DNA of 14,196 bases from the NCBI GenBank assembly GCA_013152625.1, contig JAADFY010000009.1, positions 1-14,196 on the forward strand, in the 5' to 3' direction. The first letter of the stretch is position 1. Every line of letters begins with the position of its first letter. Below the pieces are notes generated by a model that saw only the letters and a list, made by a program, of their open reading frames with translations, was not told the origin of the DNA and ran no database searches. Source of the DNA: Alphaproteobacteria bacterium. GTDB taxonomy: Bacteria > Pseudomonadota > Alphaproteobacteria > Rhizobiales > Devosiaceae. Below, in pieces: positions 7,192 to 14,005 of the stretch. A program made the translations under genes and the position numbers.

Positions 7192-9063
7192 TCAGGTGCC
7201 GGTCGCGGGCAGGGTGACCACAAACCGTGCCCCGACCCCCGAAGGGCCGTTCTGGGCAACGATGGTGCCCTTGTGCGCCTCTATAATTTGCCGTGAAATC
7301 GACAATCCAAGTCCGGAATGATTTCCAAAGTCCTCCGAATCGGGGCGATCGGTGTAAAAGCGGCGGAAAATCTCTTCGCTGTTGCCACGAATACCGGGTC
7401 CCTCGTCCGTGATCTCCACACATATTCCCGTAACGTTCCGGCGCGGCACGATGGAAACGGTACCACCGGGTGGTGAAAACGAAATGGCATTGTCGAGCAG
7501 GTTGTTAAACACCTGGGCAAGACGGCTGTCATGGCCCGTCATCAGCAACGGATCTTCGCCGGGCGGCGGTGGACCAAGCACCAGCTTTATGCCGCGCCGG
7601 CTCGCCATCTCCTCCTGAATGGCAACAATGACCTCAAGCAGACGGTAAATGTCCACCTCCACCATAACATCGCGCACCAGTTCCGCATCCAGCCGCGATG
7701 CGCTGGAAATATCCGAGATCAACCGGTCCAGCCGGCGTACATCGTGCAGGATGATCGCAGTCAGCCGATCGTGATCGGCGACGGTTTTCGCCCGGGGCAG
7801 GGTTTCCGCAGCGCTGCGCAGGGAGGTGAGCGGGTTTTTCAGCTCGTGGGCGACGTCGGCGGCAAATCGCTCGATATCCTCGATACGATTATAGAGCGCG
7901 TTGGTCATATCCCGGACGGAACCCGACAGGTCGCCGATTTCGTCACTCCGGTCGGTAAAATCGGGGATCTGCTCCCGTCCGTTCATGGACATTTGCACCC
8001 GCTTGGCCGCGGCAGACAGACGGCGCACCGGGCCAGCGATTGTGCCGGCCATAAGCAGCGATAAAACAAAGGTTATGGCGACGAACACCGAAAAAATCCG
8101 GATAATGCTCCAGCGCTCGTTCTCCACCACCGCATCGATTTCCCCTGGCTCGGTGGACAGCATCAAAGCGCCGACTGTGGCCCGCAGGCGCTGGATCGGC
8201 ACCGCGATTGAAACGATCAGCCGGCCTTCGGTATTGACCCGCACAAAAGACCCGGTGGACCCCTCAAGTGCGGAACCCACTTCGGGATAGCGTTTGCCCT
8301 CTTCGCCGAAATAGTCCTGATACAAGGGATACTCCCCGGCCCGCAGCCATCTCGAAGCCCTGTTCCACCAGTCCACCAGCAGGGGAACCTCATCGACCTG
8401 CTCACTGGCGAGCTGACGCAAAACCTCACCCCGGGCAAAAATATTGACGCTGTCTAAAATCAGCAATCCATCCCGATCATATATGCGAGCCCGGGTGCGC
8501 GTTGGTATGATCAAAGAGCGCAAAAGCGGTGTCACCCGCTCGGGATTGATGGGGAATTCCAGGCTGGGGTCGATAAAACTGAATTGCGAATTTATGCCGT
8601 CGCCCTGAAGCTGAACCAGACGGTCGGGATCCACGGTAATGGTATCGGCCTCGGCGGTGGCTGAGGCGGCAATGGCCCCGGCGATGATTTCACCCTGAAC
8701 CCGCAGGCTTTGCACCCGGGCTTCGATGATGCCGGCGCGAAAATCGTTCAGATACAAAACGGCGGCAAGAAAAGCGGCCAGGGCGGCCACATTCAGGACA
8801 ACGATCCGGCGCGTTAAAGAAGAAAATATTGTCACGGACAAAAGCCGGCGAAGGGTTTGAACAATCGAGCCGGCAAAGCGGGCAAGCGGTCCGGCGTTCT
8901 TTTGCGTCGATTTCGCTCTGTCAGCCCCGGTAGCGGGGCCGGTCGGTTCTGCCCGCTCCTGTGGCGCCCGGGCGACCGACACCGGGCTCAAGCCCGGCTC
9001 CCCGGCACCTCTTTTTGGCGCCGGTTCGCCATGGTTGGCGTCTTCAGTGCCCGAAATGGCCAA
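7192..9063 (-). CDS. chvG: ChvG sensor histidine kinase (ExoS/BvrS family)
   Basis: ChvG is the inner-membrane sensor of the ChvG-ChvI (ExoS-ChvI, BvrS-BvrR) system, which controls envelope, acid and host-related functions in Hyphomicrobiales. The 623 residues show a polar cytoplasmic tail to about 80, TM1 at 86-105, a periplasmic sensor region of ~210 residues, TM2 at 318-342 and a HAMP linker. The His box FAADVAHELKNPLTSL follows with His406, then the ATPase boxes FNNLLDNAISFSPP, DEGPGI and HSGLGLSISRQI. LTRRIVVLNVAAL and QGEIIAGAIAASATAEADTI are near-diagnostic of ChvG. The first ATG-coded Met comes about 300 codons in, so the start is non-ATG. TTG 9063 with AGGGAG eleven bases upstream is the best choice. 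The gene begins 8 bases after the chvI stop. Confidence 0.95.
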   Translation of the reverse strand: MAISGTEDANHGEPAPKRGAGEPGLSPVSVARAPQERAEPTGPATGADRAKSTQKNAGPLARFAGSIVQTLRRLLSVTIFSSLTRRIVVLNVAALAAFLAAVLYLNDFRAGIIEARVQSLRVQGEIIAGAIAASATAEADTITVDPDRLVQLQGDGINSQFSFIDPSLEFPINPERVTPLLRSLIIPTRTRARIYDRDGLLILDSVNIFARGEVLRQLASEQVDEVPLLVDWWNRASRWLRAGEYPLYQDYFGEEGKRYPEVGSALEGSTGSFVRVNTEGRLIVSIAVPIQRLRATVGALMLSTEPGEIDAVVENERWSIIRIFSVFVAITFVLSLLMAGTIAGPVRRLSAAAKRVQMSMNGREQIPDFTDRSDEIGDLSGSVRDMTNALYNRIEDIERFAADVAHELKNPLTSLRSAAETLPRAKTVADHDRLTAIILHDVRRLDRLISDISSASRLDAELVRDVMVEVDIYRLLEVIVAIQEEMASRRGIKLVLGPPPPGEDPLLMTGHDSRLAQVFNNLLDNAISFSPPGGTVSIVPRRNVTGICVEITDEGPGIRGNSEEIFRRFYTDRPDSEDFGNHSGLGLSISRQIIEAHKGTIVAQNGPSGVGARFVVTLPATGT

Positions 9064-9071
9064 ACCGGTTG

Positions 9072-9779
9072 CTACTCCCTGAAGCGGTAGCCGACGCCAT
9101 AAAGGGTCTCGATCATGTCGAAACTGTCGTCGACGACCTTGAATTTCTTGCGCAACCTTTTGATGTGACTGTCGATGGTGCGATCATCCACATAGACCTG
9201 ATCATCATAGGCAGCATCCATAAGTGCATTGCGGCTTTTAACAACACCGGGGCGCTGCGCCAATGCAAACAGGATCAAAAACTCGGTAACGGTCAGGGTC
9301 ACGCGACCCCCGTTCCAGGTACAGGTGTGGCGTTCCTGGTCCATGACCAGCGATCCGCGCTCCAGAACGGTTTTGGCGTCTGGCTGGTCGGAACCGTTTG
9401 AGGCCACCGCCTCGCGCGCATTCGAACGGCGCAATATGGCCTTGACCCGTTCAACCAGCAACCGCTGGGAGAACGGCTTGGTGATGAAATCATCAGCCCC
9501 CATCTTCAAGCCGAACAACTCATCGATCTCATCATCCCGGGAAGTAAGAAATATCACCGGAAGGTCGGATTTTTGCCGCAGACGGCGCAGCAGCTCCATG
9601 CCATCCATGCGCGGCATTTTAATGTCGAGTATCGCCAGATCGGGCAAATCGGAGGTCAATCCGTCCAGACCGGAGGCGCCATCGGTATAAGTTGCCACCG
9701 AATAACCTTCAGCTTCCAGGGTCATGGCGACCGAGGTGAGTATATTGCGGTCATCATCCACAAGGGCGATTTTGGGCAT
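9072..9779 (-). CDS. chvI: ChvI response regulator (OmpR family)
   Basis: ChvI is the DNA-binding partner of ChvG. The 235-residue protein has an N-terminal receiver domain with the acidic pocket DDD (8-10), phospho-acceptor Asp52 in AILDIKMP, Thr79 and Lys101 in FITKPFSQ. A C-terminal winged helix of the OmpR type occupies about 130-235 (RTIDSHIKRLRKKF, ending GVGYRFRE). The ATG at 9779 is chosen because AAAGGA lies six bases upstream and MPKIALVDDD is the family's normal N-terminus. The reading frame is open for 52 more codons upstream to 9935, but that part is unconserved-looking and overlaps the probable leader. It is the first gene of the chvI-chvG-hprK-EIIA-HPr cluster. An inverted repeat 78 bases upstream is a candidate control site. 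Confidence 0.96.
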   Translation of the reverse strand: MPKIALVDDDRNILTSVAMTLEAEGYSVATYTDGASGLDGLTSDLPDLAILDIKMPRMDGMELLRRLRQKSDLPVIFLTSRDDEIDELFGLKMGADDFITKPFSQRLLVERVKAILRRSNAREAVASNGSDQPDAKTVLERGSLVMDQERHTCTWNGGRVTLTVTEFLILFALAQRPGVVKSRNALMDAAYDDQVYVDDRTIDSHIKRLRKKFKVVDDSFDMIETLYGVGYRFRE

Positions 9780-10011
9780 GCCAGTTCCTTTCAAACCCGC
9801 GCCCCCGGCGCGTACTACACCAACCATTTTGTTCAGGCACCCCAAAACGTCTGATTGCGGTCCGATCACGGGACCGCGTTCCGGGTCGGGGCCGTCTGGC
9901 TCCGTAACGCAACATGGGACCGGACGGGGCGTCACCTGCCGTTAGCGGTCAAGATTGCGCATAAAGTAAGGCGTTGGTGCCGAAAATGCCAGCCGGACCG
10001 GTTCCGGGCGG
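9780..10011 (-). promoter_or_regulatory. chvI upstream region with a 7-bp perfect inverted repeat
   Basis: This 232-base gap between the hydrolase stop and chvI should hold the chvI promoter. The clearest element is GCGGTCC (9857-9863), a 7-base spacer, and its exact inverse GGACCGC (9871-9877), about 80-100 bases before the chvI ATG. It could be an operator bound by a dimer or an RNA hairpin in the leader. I cannot place -35 and -10 boxes with confidence. No convincing hydrolase terminator is visible, so read-through into chvI is possible. Confidence 0.45.
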
Positions 10012-10683
10012 TTACAGACCGGCGTAAAACACATGCTCGCCGATTTGAGCCACGGCCGTAAAGGCGCTGGCCCAGGAGGGCGAAACGCGCTTGGCATGAT
10101 AAAACAGCACCGAGGGCGGCAGCGCGCCCATATCGCCGCCCAATGCCTGGGTCTTGTAGGCCGAGGCAGCGATCAGGTTTGATTTCACCCATGCCTCGCG
10201 GACCAGCTTGTTGCCAACTCCGCCCACATCGGAAATGCCATCACAGGCGAAGGAAAACTGGCATCGGTTGAATTTCTCAGCGTTCTGATACACCACGCCG
10301 CAAATGGTTGAAGGATAGGCACGATGGGCCACCCGGTTCAAAATGACCTGGGCCACGGCCCACTGGCCCTTTTCAGGCTCGCCACGCGCTTCATTGTAAA
10401 TGGCTTTGGCCAGACACAGCCGTTCCTTGCCAGCAAACTCGATCCGTTGTTCGGTACTCTTGAAGCCGGCGGCCACATATTTTTCCAGCAAGGCGGGGGT
10501 CAGGGTCTGGGCACGGGCACCCGCAGGGTTTGCCGCAAGCAGCAAGACACCCAGCCCGAGCGCAATGGCGACCTGGGTGACCATCTGGTAGGCCCGCGCA
10601 CACGCGCCAGCCGGCGAAATTGTCGCCCCGGCTTGCAACGAAACCCTTGCTCTGGCGTGCAACAATGAACCCGTATGTTTCAA
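10012..10683 (-). CDS. Secreted cell wall hydrolase, SleB/CwlJ-like (Hydrolase_2 family)
   Basis: The product belongs to the Hydrolase_2 (SleB-type) family, enzymes that cut peptidoglycan. The conserved core is CLAKAIYNEARGEPEKGQ (90-107) with the catalytic Glu expected at position 98, then QVILNRV, the Cys pair in CGVVYQ and NRCQFSF, and a C-terminal region rich in aromatic residues. Residues 36-58 form a signal-peptide core ending AGARA-Q, so the enzyme is exported. Two starts are possible: TTG 10683, with AAGGG six bases upstream and a basic n-region; or ATG 10584, which gives a shorter signal peptide without a positive charge or a clear ribosome site. I favour 10683 narrowly. It is transcribed divergently from the first outer-membrane gene. 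Unlike many Hyphomicrobiales, where pckA flanks chvI, this gene occupies that place here. Confidence 0.88.
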   Translation of the reverse strand: MKHTGSLLHARARVSLQAGATISPAGACARAYQMVTQVAIALGLGVLLLAANPAGARAQTLTPALLEKYVAAGFKSTEQRIEFAGKERLCLAKAIYNEARGEPEKGQWAVAQVILNRVAHRAYPSTICGVVYQNAEKFNRCQFSFACDGISDVGGVGNKLVREAWVKSNLIAASAYKTQALGGDMGALPPSVLFYHAKRVSPSWASAFTAVAQIGEHVFYAGL

Positions 10684-11119
10684 TGGTTGCCCTTAAGATC
10701 CCCGCGAACCACACCCCCCGGAGACTTGAAATCTCCAAAAAGAACCAGCGGCTCACCCCACATAGCAAACGCCGGAAAATACCTGCCAGCAACTCTGGCA
10801 ATGCACCCGGCCCGGCGCGCCGGCCAGCACCCCATTGCTCACGCAAAAAAGACACCAATCCCAGCACTTAAGGATTACTTTACCTTATTTCGCGCCATTT
10901 GTTAAGCGTTGGTTAGCCATTTTACGCGGCGCGTTGCCGCACGGTAACAGCTCCCCAAAACGGCTTTCCAAAACAGCTTTCCATGTGGCAGTTTGGCAAC
11001 CTTGAAAACGCAAGTGCGGCGCCATCGATATTCGCCGACAACCTGCCTTGCCGGGAACACATTGCCCGCGTTATTCACGAGCGGGGGTCAGATTTTGTGT
11101 ACTTGAGCAGGGGTTTGCG
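10684..11119. promoter_or_regulatory. Divergent intergenic region with a CtrA-like box
   Basis: This 436-base stretch separates the hydrolase (minus) from the first outer-membrane gene (plus). I see no convincing gene; the open frames across it lack codon structure and similarity to anything I know. On the minus strand 10916-10901 reads CTAA-N7-TTAAC, one base from the CtrA consensus TTAA-N7-TTAAC. It is followed at about 10890-10865 by an AT-rich, promoter-like stretch (GGTAAAGTAATCCTTAAG). If this drives the hydrolase, its leader would be roughly 200 bases. The rest is GC-rich without clear structure. Confidence 0.4.
11048..11076 (+). promoter_or_regulatory. Possible sigma-70-type promoter of the first outer-membrane gene
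   Basis: TTGCCG at 11048-11053 and TTATTC at 11071-11076 are separated by 17 bases, 43 bases before the ATG. The -35 is good and the -10 weak. This is a pattern match only. Confidence 0.3.
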
Positions 11120-11662
11120 ATGAAAAGCATTCGAAATATCTTAGTGGGTAGCGTTGTTGGTGTTCTGATTGGCGGGTCGGCCATATCGGCAGAAATTCTT
11201 GGCAATCCGCCCGTGGCTCCGGCCCAGGCCTATTCATCCGATTTTGACTGGGATGGGGTTTATGTCGGTTTGGGCGCGACCGCCGGCGTTGTAACGGGTC
11301 TTGGGCCTGGAGTGACAGCCGCCGCCATCGATCTGATACTCGGTGCCAACGTAACCAGTGGCAATTTGCTGTTTGGCGTTGAGGGCTGGGTTGGCGCCTA
11401 TGATTTTGACGGATTTATCACTGGAGCCCAAATAGGAGCCGAGGCTCGTGTGGGTGTTCTGGTCGATGACAATGTGCTCATTTATACCGGCCTTGGCGCG
11501 TCCGTTACAGATTCTGGAGTTCAAAGCGCGACAATCGGAATCGGTGCGGAATTTGTGGTTGGCGAGAATTTGACGCTTGATCTGGAGTACAAGTACTGGG
11601 AATCGTTGAATTTCCCCATTGGCGGCCAGTCTCTTGGCGCATCACTGAACTGGTATTTCTAA
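11120..11662 (+). CDS. Small outer-membrane beta-barrel protein, copy 1
   Basis: This is a 180-residue exported protein. The ATG at 11120 has AGGGG six bases upstream. The frame is open 24 codons further up, but those residues are not signal-like. Residues 1-24 form a signal peptide (MKSIRNILVG, hydrophobic core, cleavage after SAISA). The mature part alternates polar and hydrophobic residues in strand-length blocks separated by Gly/Asp/Asn turns, and it ends LGASLNWYF; a C-terminal Phe is the outer-membrane assembly signal. The motif DFDWDGVYVGLGA after a short linker and LTLDLEYKYW near the end resemble the Omp25/31-like porin superfamily of alphaproteobacteria. It is probably an eight-stranded barrel. 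Its function is unknown. It is paralogous to the gene at 11913-12443. Confidence 0.85.
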   Translation: MKSIRNILVGSVVGVLIGGSAISAEILGNPPVAPAQAYSSDFDWDGVYVGLGATAGVVTGLGPGVTAAAIDLILGANVTSGNLLFGVEGWVGAYDFDGFITGAQIGAEARVGVLVDDNVLIYTGLGASVTDSGVQSATIGIGAEFVVGENLTLDLEYKYWESLNFPIGGQSLGASLNWYF

Positions 11663-11689
11663 GCCAGCCTTTGCCGACAAACAGTTTTC

Positions 11690-11718
11690 AAAAGGCCCTG
11701 CATTTGCGGGGCCTTTTT
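11690..11718 (+). terminator. Rho-independent terminator of outer-membrane copy 1
   Basis: GGCCCTGC (11694-11701) pairs with GCGGGGCC (11706-11713) around the loop ATTT, flanked by AAAA before and TTTTT after. It starts 28 bases past the stop. Copy 2 has the same element at 12471-12500. Confidence 0.92.
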
Positions 11719-11749
11719 CCGTAAGGGTCGGGCGAATTTCCATTGGGGA

Positions 11750-11778
11750 AATCAATGGGGCTGGCAGGCAGCCTGATT
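11750..11778 (+). repeat. Imperfect hairpin between the two outer-membrane genes
   Basis: AATCA (11750-11754) pairs with TGATT (11774-11778), and GGCTG (11759-11763) pairs with CAGCC (11769-11773), with a 4-base bulge on one side and the loop GCAGG. No T-run follows. It lies about 30 bases after the copy-1 terminator. Its role is unknown. Confidence 0.3.
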
Positions 11779-11849
11779 GTAAATCTGCAACTATGGTCAA
11801 GCAAGTGCGGGCCCGGTGCCAAACAGGGGCCGAACAATCTTGCTGGATG

Positions 11850-11874
11850 GGTTAAACGCTGTTAACCAAACAGC
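11850..11874 (+). promoter_or_regulatory. Overlapping inverted repeats upstream of outer-membrane copy 2
   Basis: GGTTAA-N6-TTAACC (11850-11867) is a perfect dyad. GCTGTT-N5-AACAGC (11858-11874) is a second perfect dyad that overlaps it. Both lie 38-63 bases before the copy-2 ATG, a normal place for an operator. The TTAA pair resembles a CtrA site but with a spacing of 6, not 7. The two dyads cannot both form as RNA hairpins at once. Confidence 0.4.
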
Positions 11875-11912
11875 TGATATTTGGCTTCGTTGGAATTGGC
11901 TGGGAGAGAATC

Positions 11913-12443
11913 ATGAGAATCGTCCGGACGTTGTTGTTGGGAACCGTAGTCGGTGTGCTGGCTGGCGGGTCTGCCATATCGGCGGAAATTCTGGGCGACC
12001 AGCCCGAGGCCTATTCCTCCGATTTTGACTGGAACGGCGTTTATGTCGGCATTGGTGCCAGTGTTGGCTCGTTTGTACCAGGACCGGTTGATGCCGGGTT
12101 TGTCGATGTAATAATTGGTGCCAATGTTACCAATGGTGATTTTTTGATCGGCGGCGAGGTCTGGGTCGGAGGTGTCGTGCCTATAACAGGGTTTTTCGGG
12201 GCGACTTCTCAATTGGGCGGCGAAGTACGGGCCGGGGTGTTGGTTAGTGACGGAGCACTCATTTATGCCGGGCTTGGCGGTGTAATATTTGATGGGGGCG
12301 GTCAGTACGCGACTGTTGGGCTCGGCGCTGAATTCGTTGTGTCGGACAATATGACCCTCGACCTGGAGTATAAATACTGGCAGGGCCTGAACAGCGCTTT
12401 TACAGCCAGCAGCCTTGGCGCTTCGCTGAACTGGTATTTCTAG
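11913..12443 (+). CDS. Small outer-membrane beta-barrel protein, copy 2
   Basis: This is a 176-residue paralogue of the gene just upstream. GGGAGA lies about six bases before the ATG. The signal peptide (MRIVRTLLLG, cleavage after SAISA) and the segment GGSAISAEILG are the same as in copy 1. AYSSDFDW-GVYVG, TLDLEYKYW and SLGASLNWYF also match, while the barrel strands between residues 50 and 120 have diverged strongly. The conserved ends and variable middle suggest that the exposed loops changed after a tandem duplication. A C-terminal Phe supports outer-membrane insertion. Each copy has its own upstream region and terminator, so they can be expressed separately. The substrate or ligand is unknown; a structural or adhesin-like role is as possible as a channel. 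Confidence 0.85.
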   Translation: MRIVRTLLLGTVVGVLAGGSAISAEILGDQPEAYSSDFDWNGVYVGIGASVGSFVPGPVDAGFVDVIIGANVTNGDFLIGGEVWVGGVVPITGFFGATSQLGGEVRAGVLVSDGALIYAGLGGVIFDGGGQYATVGLGAEFVVSDNMTLDLEYKYWQGLNSAFTASSLGASLNWYF

Positions 12444-12470
12444 GCCAAACATCACCACCTGACAGTTTTC

Positions 12471-12500
12471 AAAAGGCCTCGCATTTGCGGGGCCTTTTTT
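12471..12500 (+). terminator. Rho-independent terminator of outer-membrane copy 2
   Basis: GGCCTCGC (12475-12482) pairs with GCGGGGCC (12487-12494) around ATTT, with AAAA before and TTTTTT after. The right arm and loop are identical to those of copy 1; the left arm differs at two bases that keep pairing by moving the G-T wobble. Confidence 0.93.
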
Positions 12501-12618
12501 CGTGACCGGATCAGGCTGGGCGTCGGTGCCCGGTGGCGCTTGCAAATCCGGGATTGTTACCGCCCGGCGAACCGATGGTTGCTTGGCGTCTGCGGGGAAC
12601 AGGTATAAACCGCCCGCT

Positions 12619-12723
12619 TAGAGCACGTTCATTTTAATCTGAATCATTGAACGTGCACTAAGTTGTTGTACTGTCGCGTTTTCGAACCGGATAACCGGAT
12701 CCACTTATCCTGAAAACGCTCTA
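12619..12723. repeat. Structured palindromic intergenic repeat of the Hyphomicrobiales type
   Basis: This 105-base element is bounded by TAGAGC (12619-12624) and its inverse GCTCTA (12718-12723). Its left half is a hairpin of GCACGTTCA and TGAACGTGC (12623-12631, 12648-12656). Its right half nests GCGTTTTC and GAAAACGC (12676-12683, 12712-12719) around GGATAA and TTATCC (12689-12694, 12705-12710), with GGATCC in the loop. Elements of this style (AGAGC ... GCTCTAG with CCGGATCC cores) are, from general knowledge, scattered between genes in many Hyphomicrobiales. The unusual point is that it ends one base before the MFS start codon. Confidence 0.75.
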
Positions 12724-12724
12724 G

Positions 12725-14005
12725 ATGTCGCTTCTTTCGCCCTCTCCGCCCCTTAGCCAGCTAACCGCCCGCCAGGTCAACTGGATCGGCGCCGGCTATG
12801 TCATGATCTTTTCCACCATGGCCGGGCAAACCATTTTCATCGCCCAGTTCAACACCGTCCTGCGCGAAGCATTCAACCTTTCTGACGGTCAGTTCGGTGC
12901 GCTCTATACCATAGCGACACTGGCCAGTTCGGTGGTCCTTGTCTGGGCGGGGGTGCTTGCCGACCGGTGGGCGGCACGAACGCTGGCGCTTTGGTGCATT
13001 GTCGGCCTGGCGTCAATGGCGCTGCTCATGAGCGTGGTCGGTCATGTGGCCATTCTCGGGCTTGCCCTGTTCGGGTTGCGGTTTTTCGGTCAGGGCATGT
13101 TGTCTCATGTGGCCCTGACGACCATGTCGCGCTGGTTTAACCGCTATCGCGGCCGGGCCCTGGCCATCTCTCAGCTCGGTCTGCCAACGGGGCAGGCTTT
13201 TCTGCCCCTCGCGGTTACGCTGGCCATTGCCACGGTGGGCTGGCGGCAGGTCTGGGCGGGAACGGCTTTGCTGCTGGTGCTGGGCATGGTTCCGCTGATC
13301 GCCTTGTTGCTGGCCAACCCGCCAGACGGACGAAAGGCAAAGGCGCGGGGCGAGATTAACCCGGACGGGGGGGCTGAAAAAAATCTGACCGGGGCCAGCT
13401 GGACCCGGAGGCAGGTCCTGCGCGATCCGCTGTTTTATCTCATTATTCCGGGGATGCTGGCCTCGCCTGCAATTGGCACGCTTTATGTATTTCACCAGGC
13501 CAGCCTGATCGCGCTCAAAGGGTGGGATCTGACCGTGTTCACCGCCCTTTATCCGGTTTTTGCGGCAACCGCGGTCGCGACGTCGCTGTTTACCGGCATG
13601 CTCATCGACCGGATCGGTGCCTGGCGCCTTTTGTGGGTCATCCTATTGCCCCTGCTTTTGTCTTCCATGGTGGTGGCCAGCCTTGGCGGCGTGACTGCCA
13701 TTGTTTTGCTGCTTGGCCTCCTGGGCATGTCCATGGGCATGTCGGCGCCGGTTCTGGGGGCGGTGTGGGCCGAACTTTACGGCACCACCCATTTAGGCGC
13801 CATCCGGGCTCTGGTGACTTCGGGAATGGTGTTTGCCTCGGCGGTGGGGCCGGGTCTGGCCGGGGTGCTGCTTGATCTGGGCGTGGAACTGGACATTCAG
13901 GCTATTTATTACAGCGCCTACAGTGTGGCGTGCGGGGTCATTTATATTGTCATCCGGGGCCGGTTGGCGGCTCGGGCCCGGCAATTAAGCGGCGTGCCGG
14001 TGTAA
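12725..14005 (+). CDS. Major facilitator superfamily transporter, 12 helices
   Basis: The 426-residue protein is an inner-membrane MFS permease. Hydrophobic segments fall in two groups of six, split by a charged central loop at about 200-235 (NPPDGRKAKARGE...TRRQVLRDP). The loop between helices 2 and 3 carries the MFS signature as GVLADRWAARTLA (about 77-89), and NRYRGRALAISQLGLPTGQAF (138-158) lies at helices 4-5. The start at ATG 12725 is the only reasonable one, since helix 1 begins soon after, but no ribosome site precedes it; a palindromic repeat abuts the ATG. Substrate cannot be read from the sequence; organic anions or drugs are both possible. It is followed by a gene-free stretch. 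Confidence 0.9.
   Translation: MSLLSPSPPLSQLTARQVNWIGAGYVMIFSTMAGQTIFIAQFNTVLREAFNLSDGQFGALYTIATLASSVVLVWAGVLADRWAARTLALWCIVGLASMALLMSVVGHVAILGLALFGLRFFGQGMLSHVALTTMSRWFNRYRGRALAISQLGLPTGQAFLPLAVTLAIATVGWRQVWAGTALLLVLGMVPLIALLLANPPDGRKAKARGEINPDGGAEKNLTGASWTRRQVLRDPLFYLIIPGMLASPAIGTLYVFHQASLIALKGWDLTVFTALYPVFAATAVATSLFTGMLIDRIGAWRLLWVILLPLLLSSMVVASLGGVTAIVLLLGLLGMSMGMSAPVLGAVWAELYGTTHLGAIRALVTSGMVFASAVGPGLAGVLLDLGVELDIQAIYYSAYSVACGVIYIVIRGRLAARARQLSGVPV

Noticed and set aside
5810..9779. A complete sugar-import PTS operon
   Set aside because: Only HprK, a single-domain EIIA and HPr are present; no EIIB, EIIC, EIID or enzyme I is encoded here, so it is a regulatory PTS.
9780..9935. Extension of ChvI by 52 N-terminal residues
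   Set aside because: The added segment is not receiver-like, while MPKIALVDDD has an excellent ribosome site and is the family's usual start.
9991..10011. A terminator for the cell wall hydrolase
   Set aside because: The CCGGA...TCCGG dyad is short and lacks an adjacent T-run on the minus strand.
10391..10867. A 158-codon minus-strand frame overlapping the hydrolase start
   Set aside because: It is out of frame with the conserved hydrolase core, has no known motif, and has no support beyond being open.
11862..12545. A 227-codon minus-strand frame over the second outer-membrane gene
   Set aside because: The plus-strand gene has a signal peptide, ribosome site, C-terminal Phe and terminator; the minus frame spans the terminator and has no such support.
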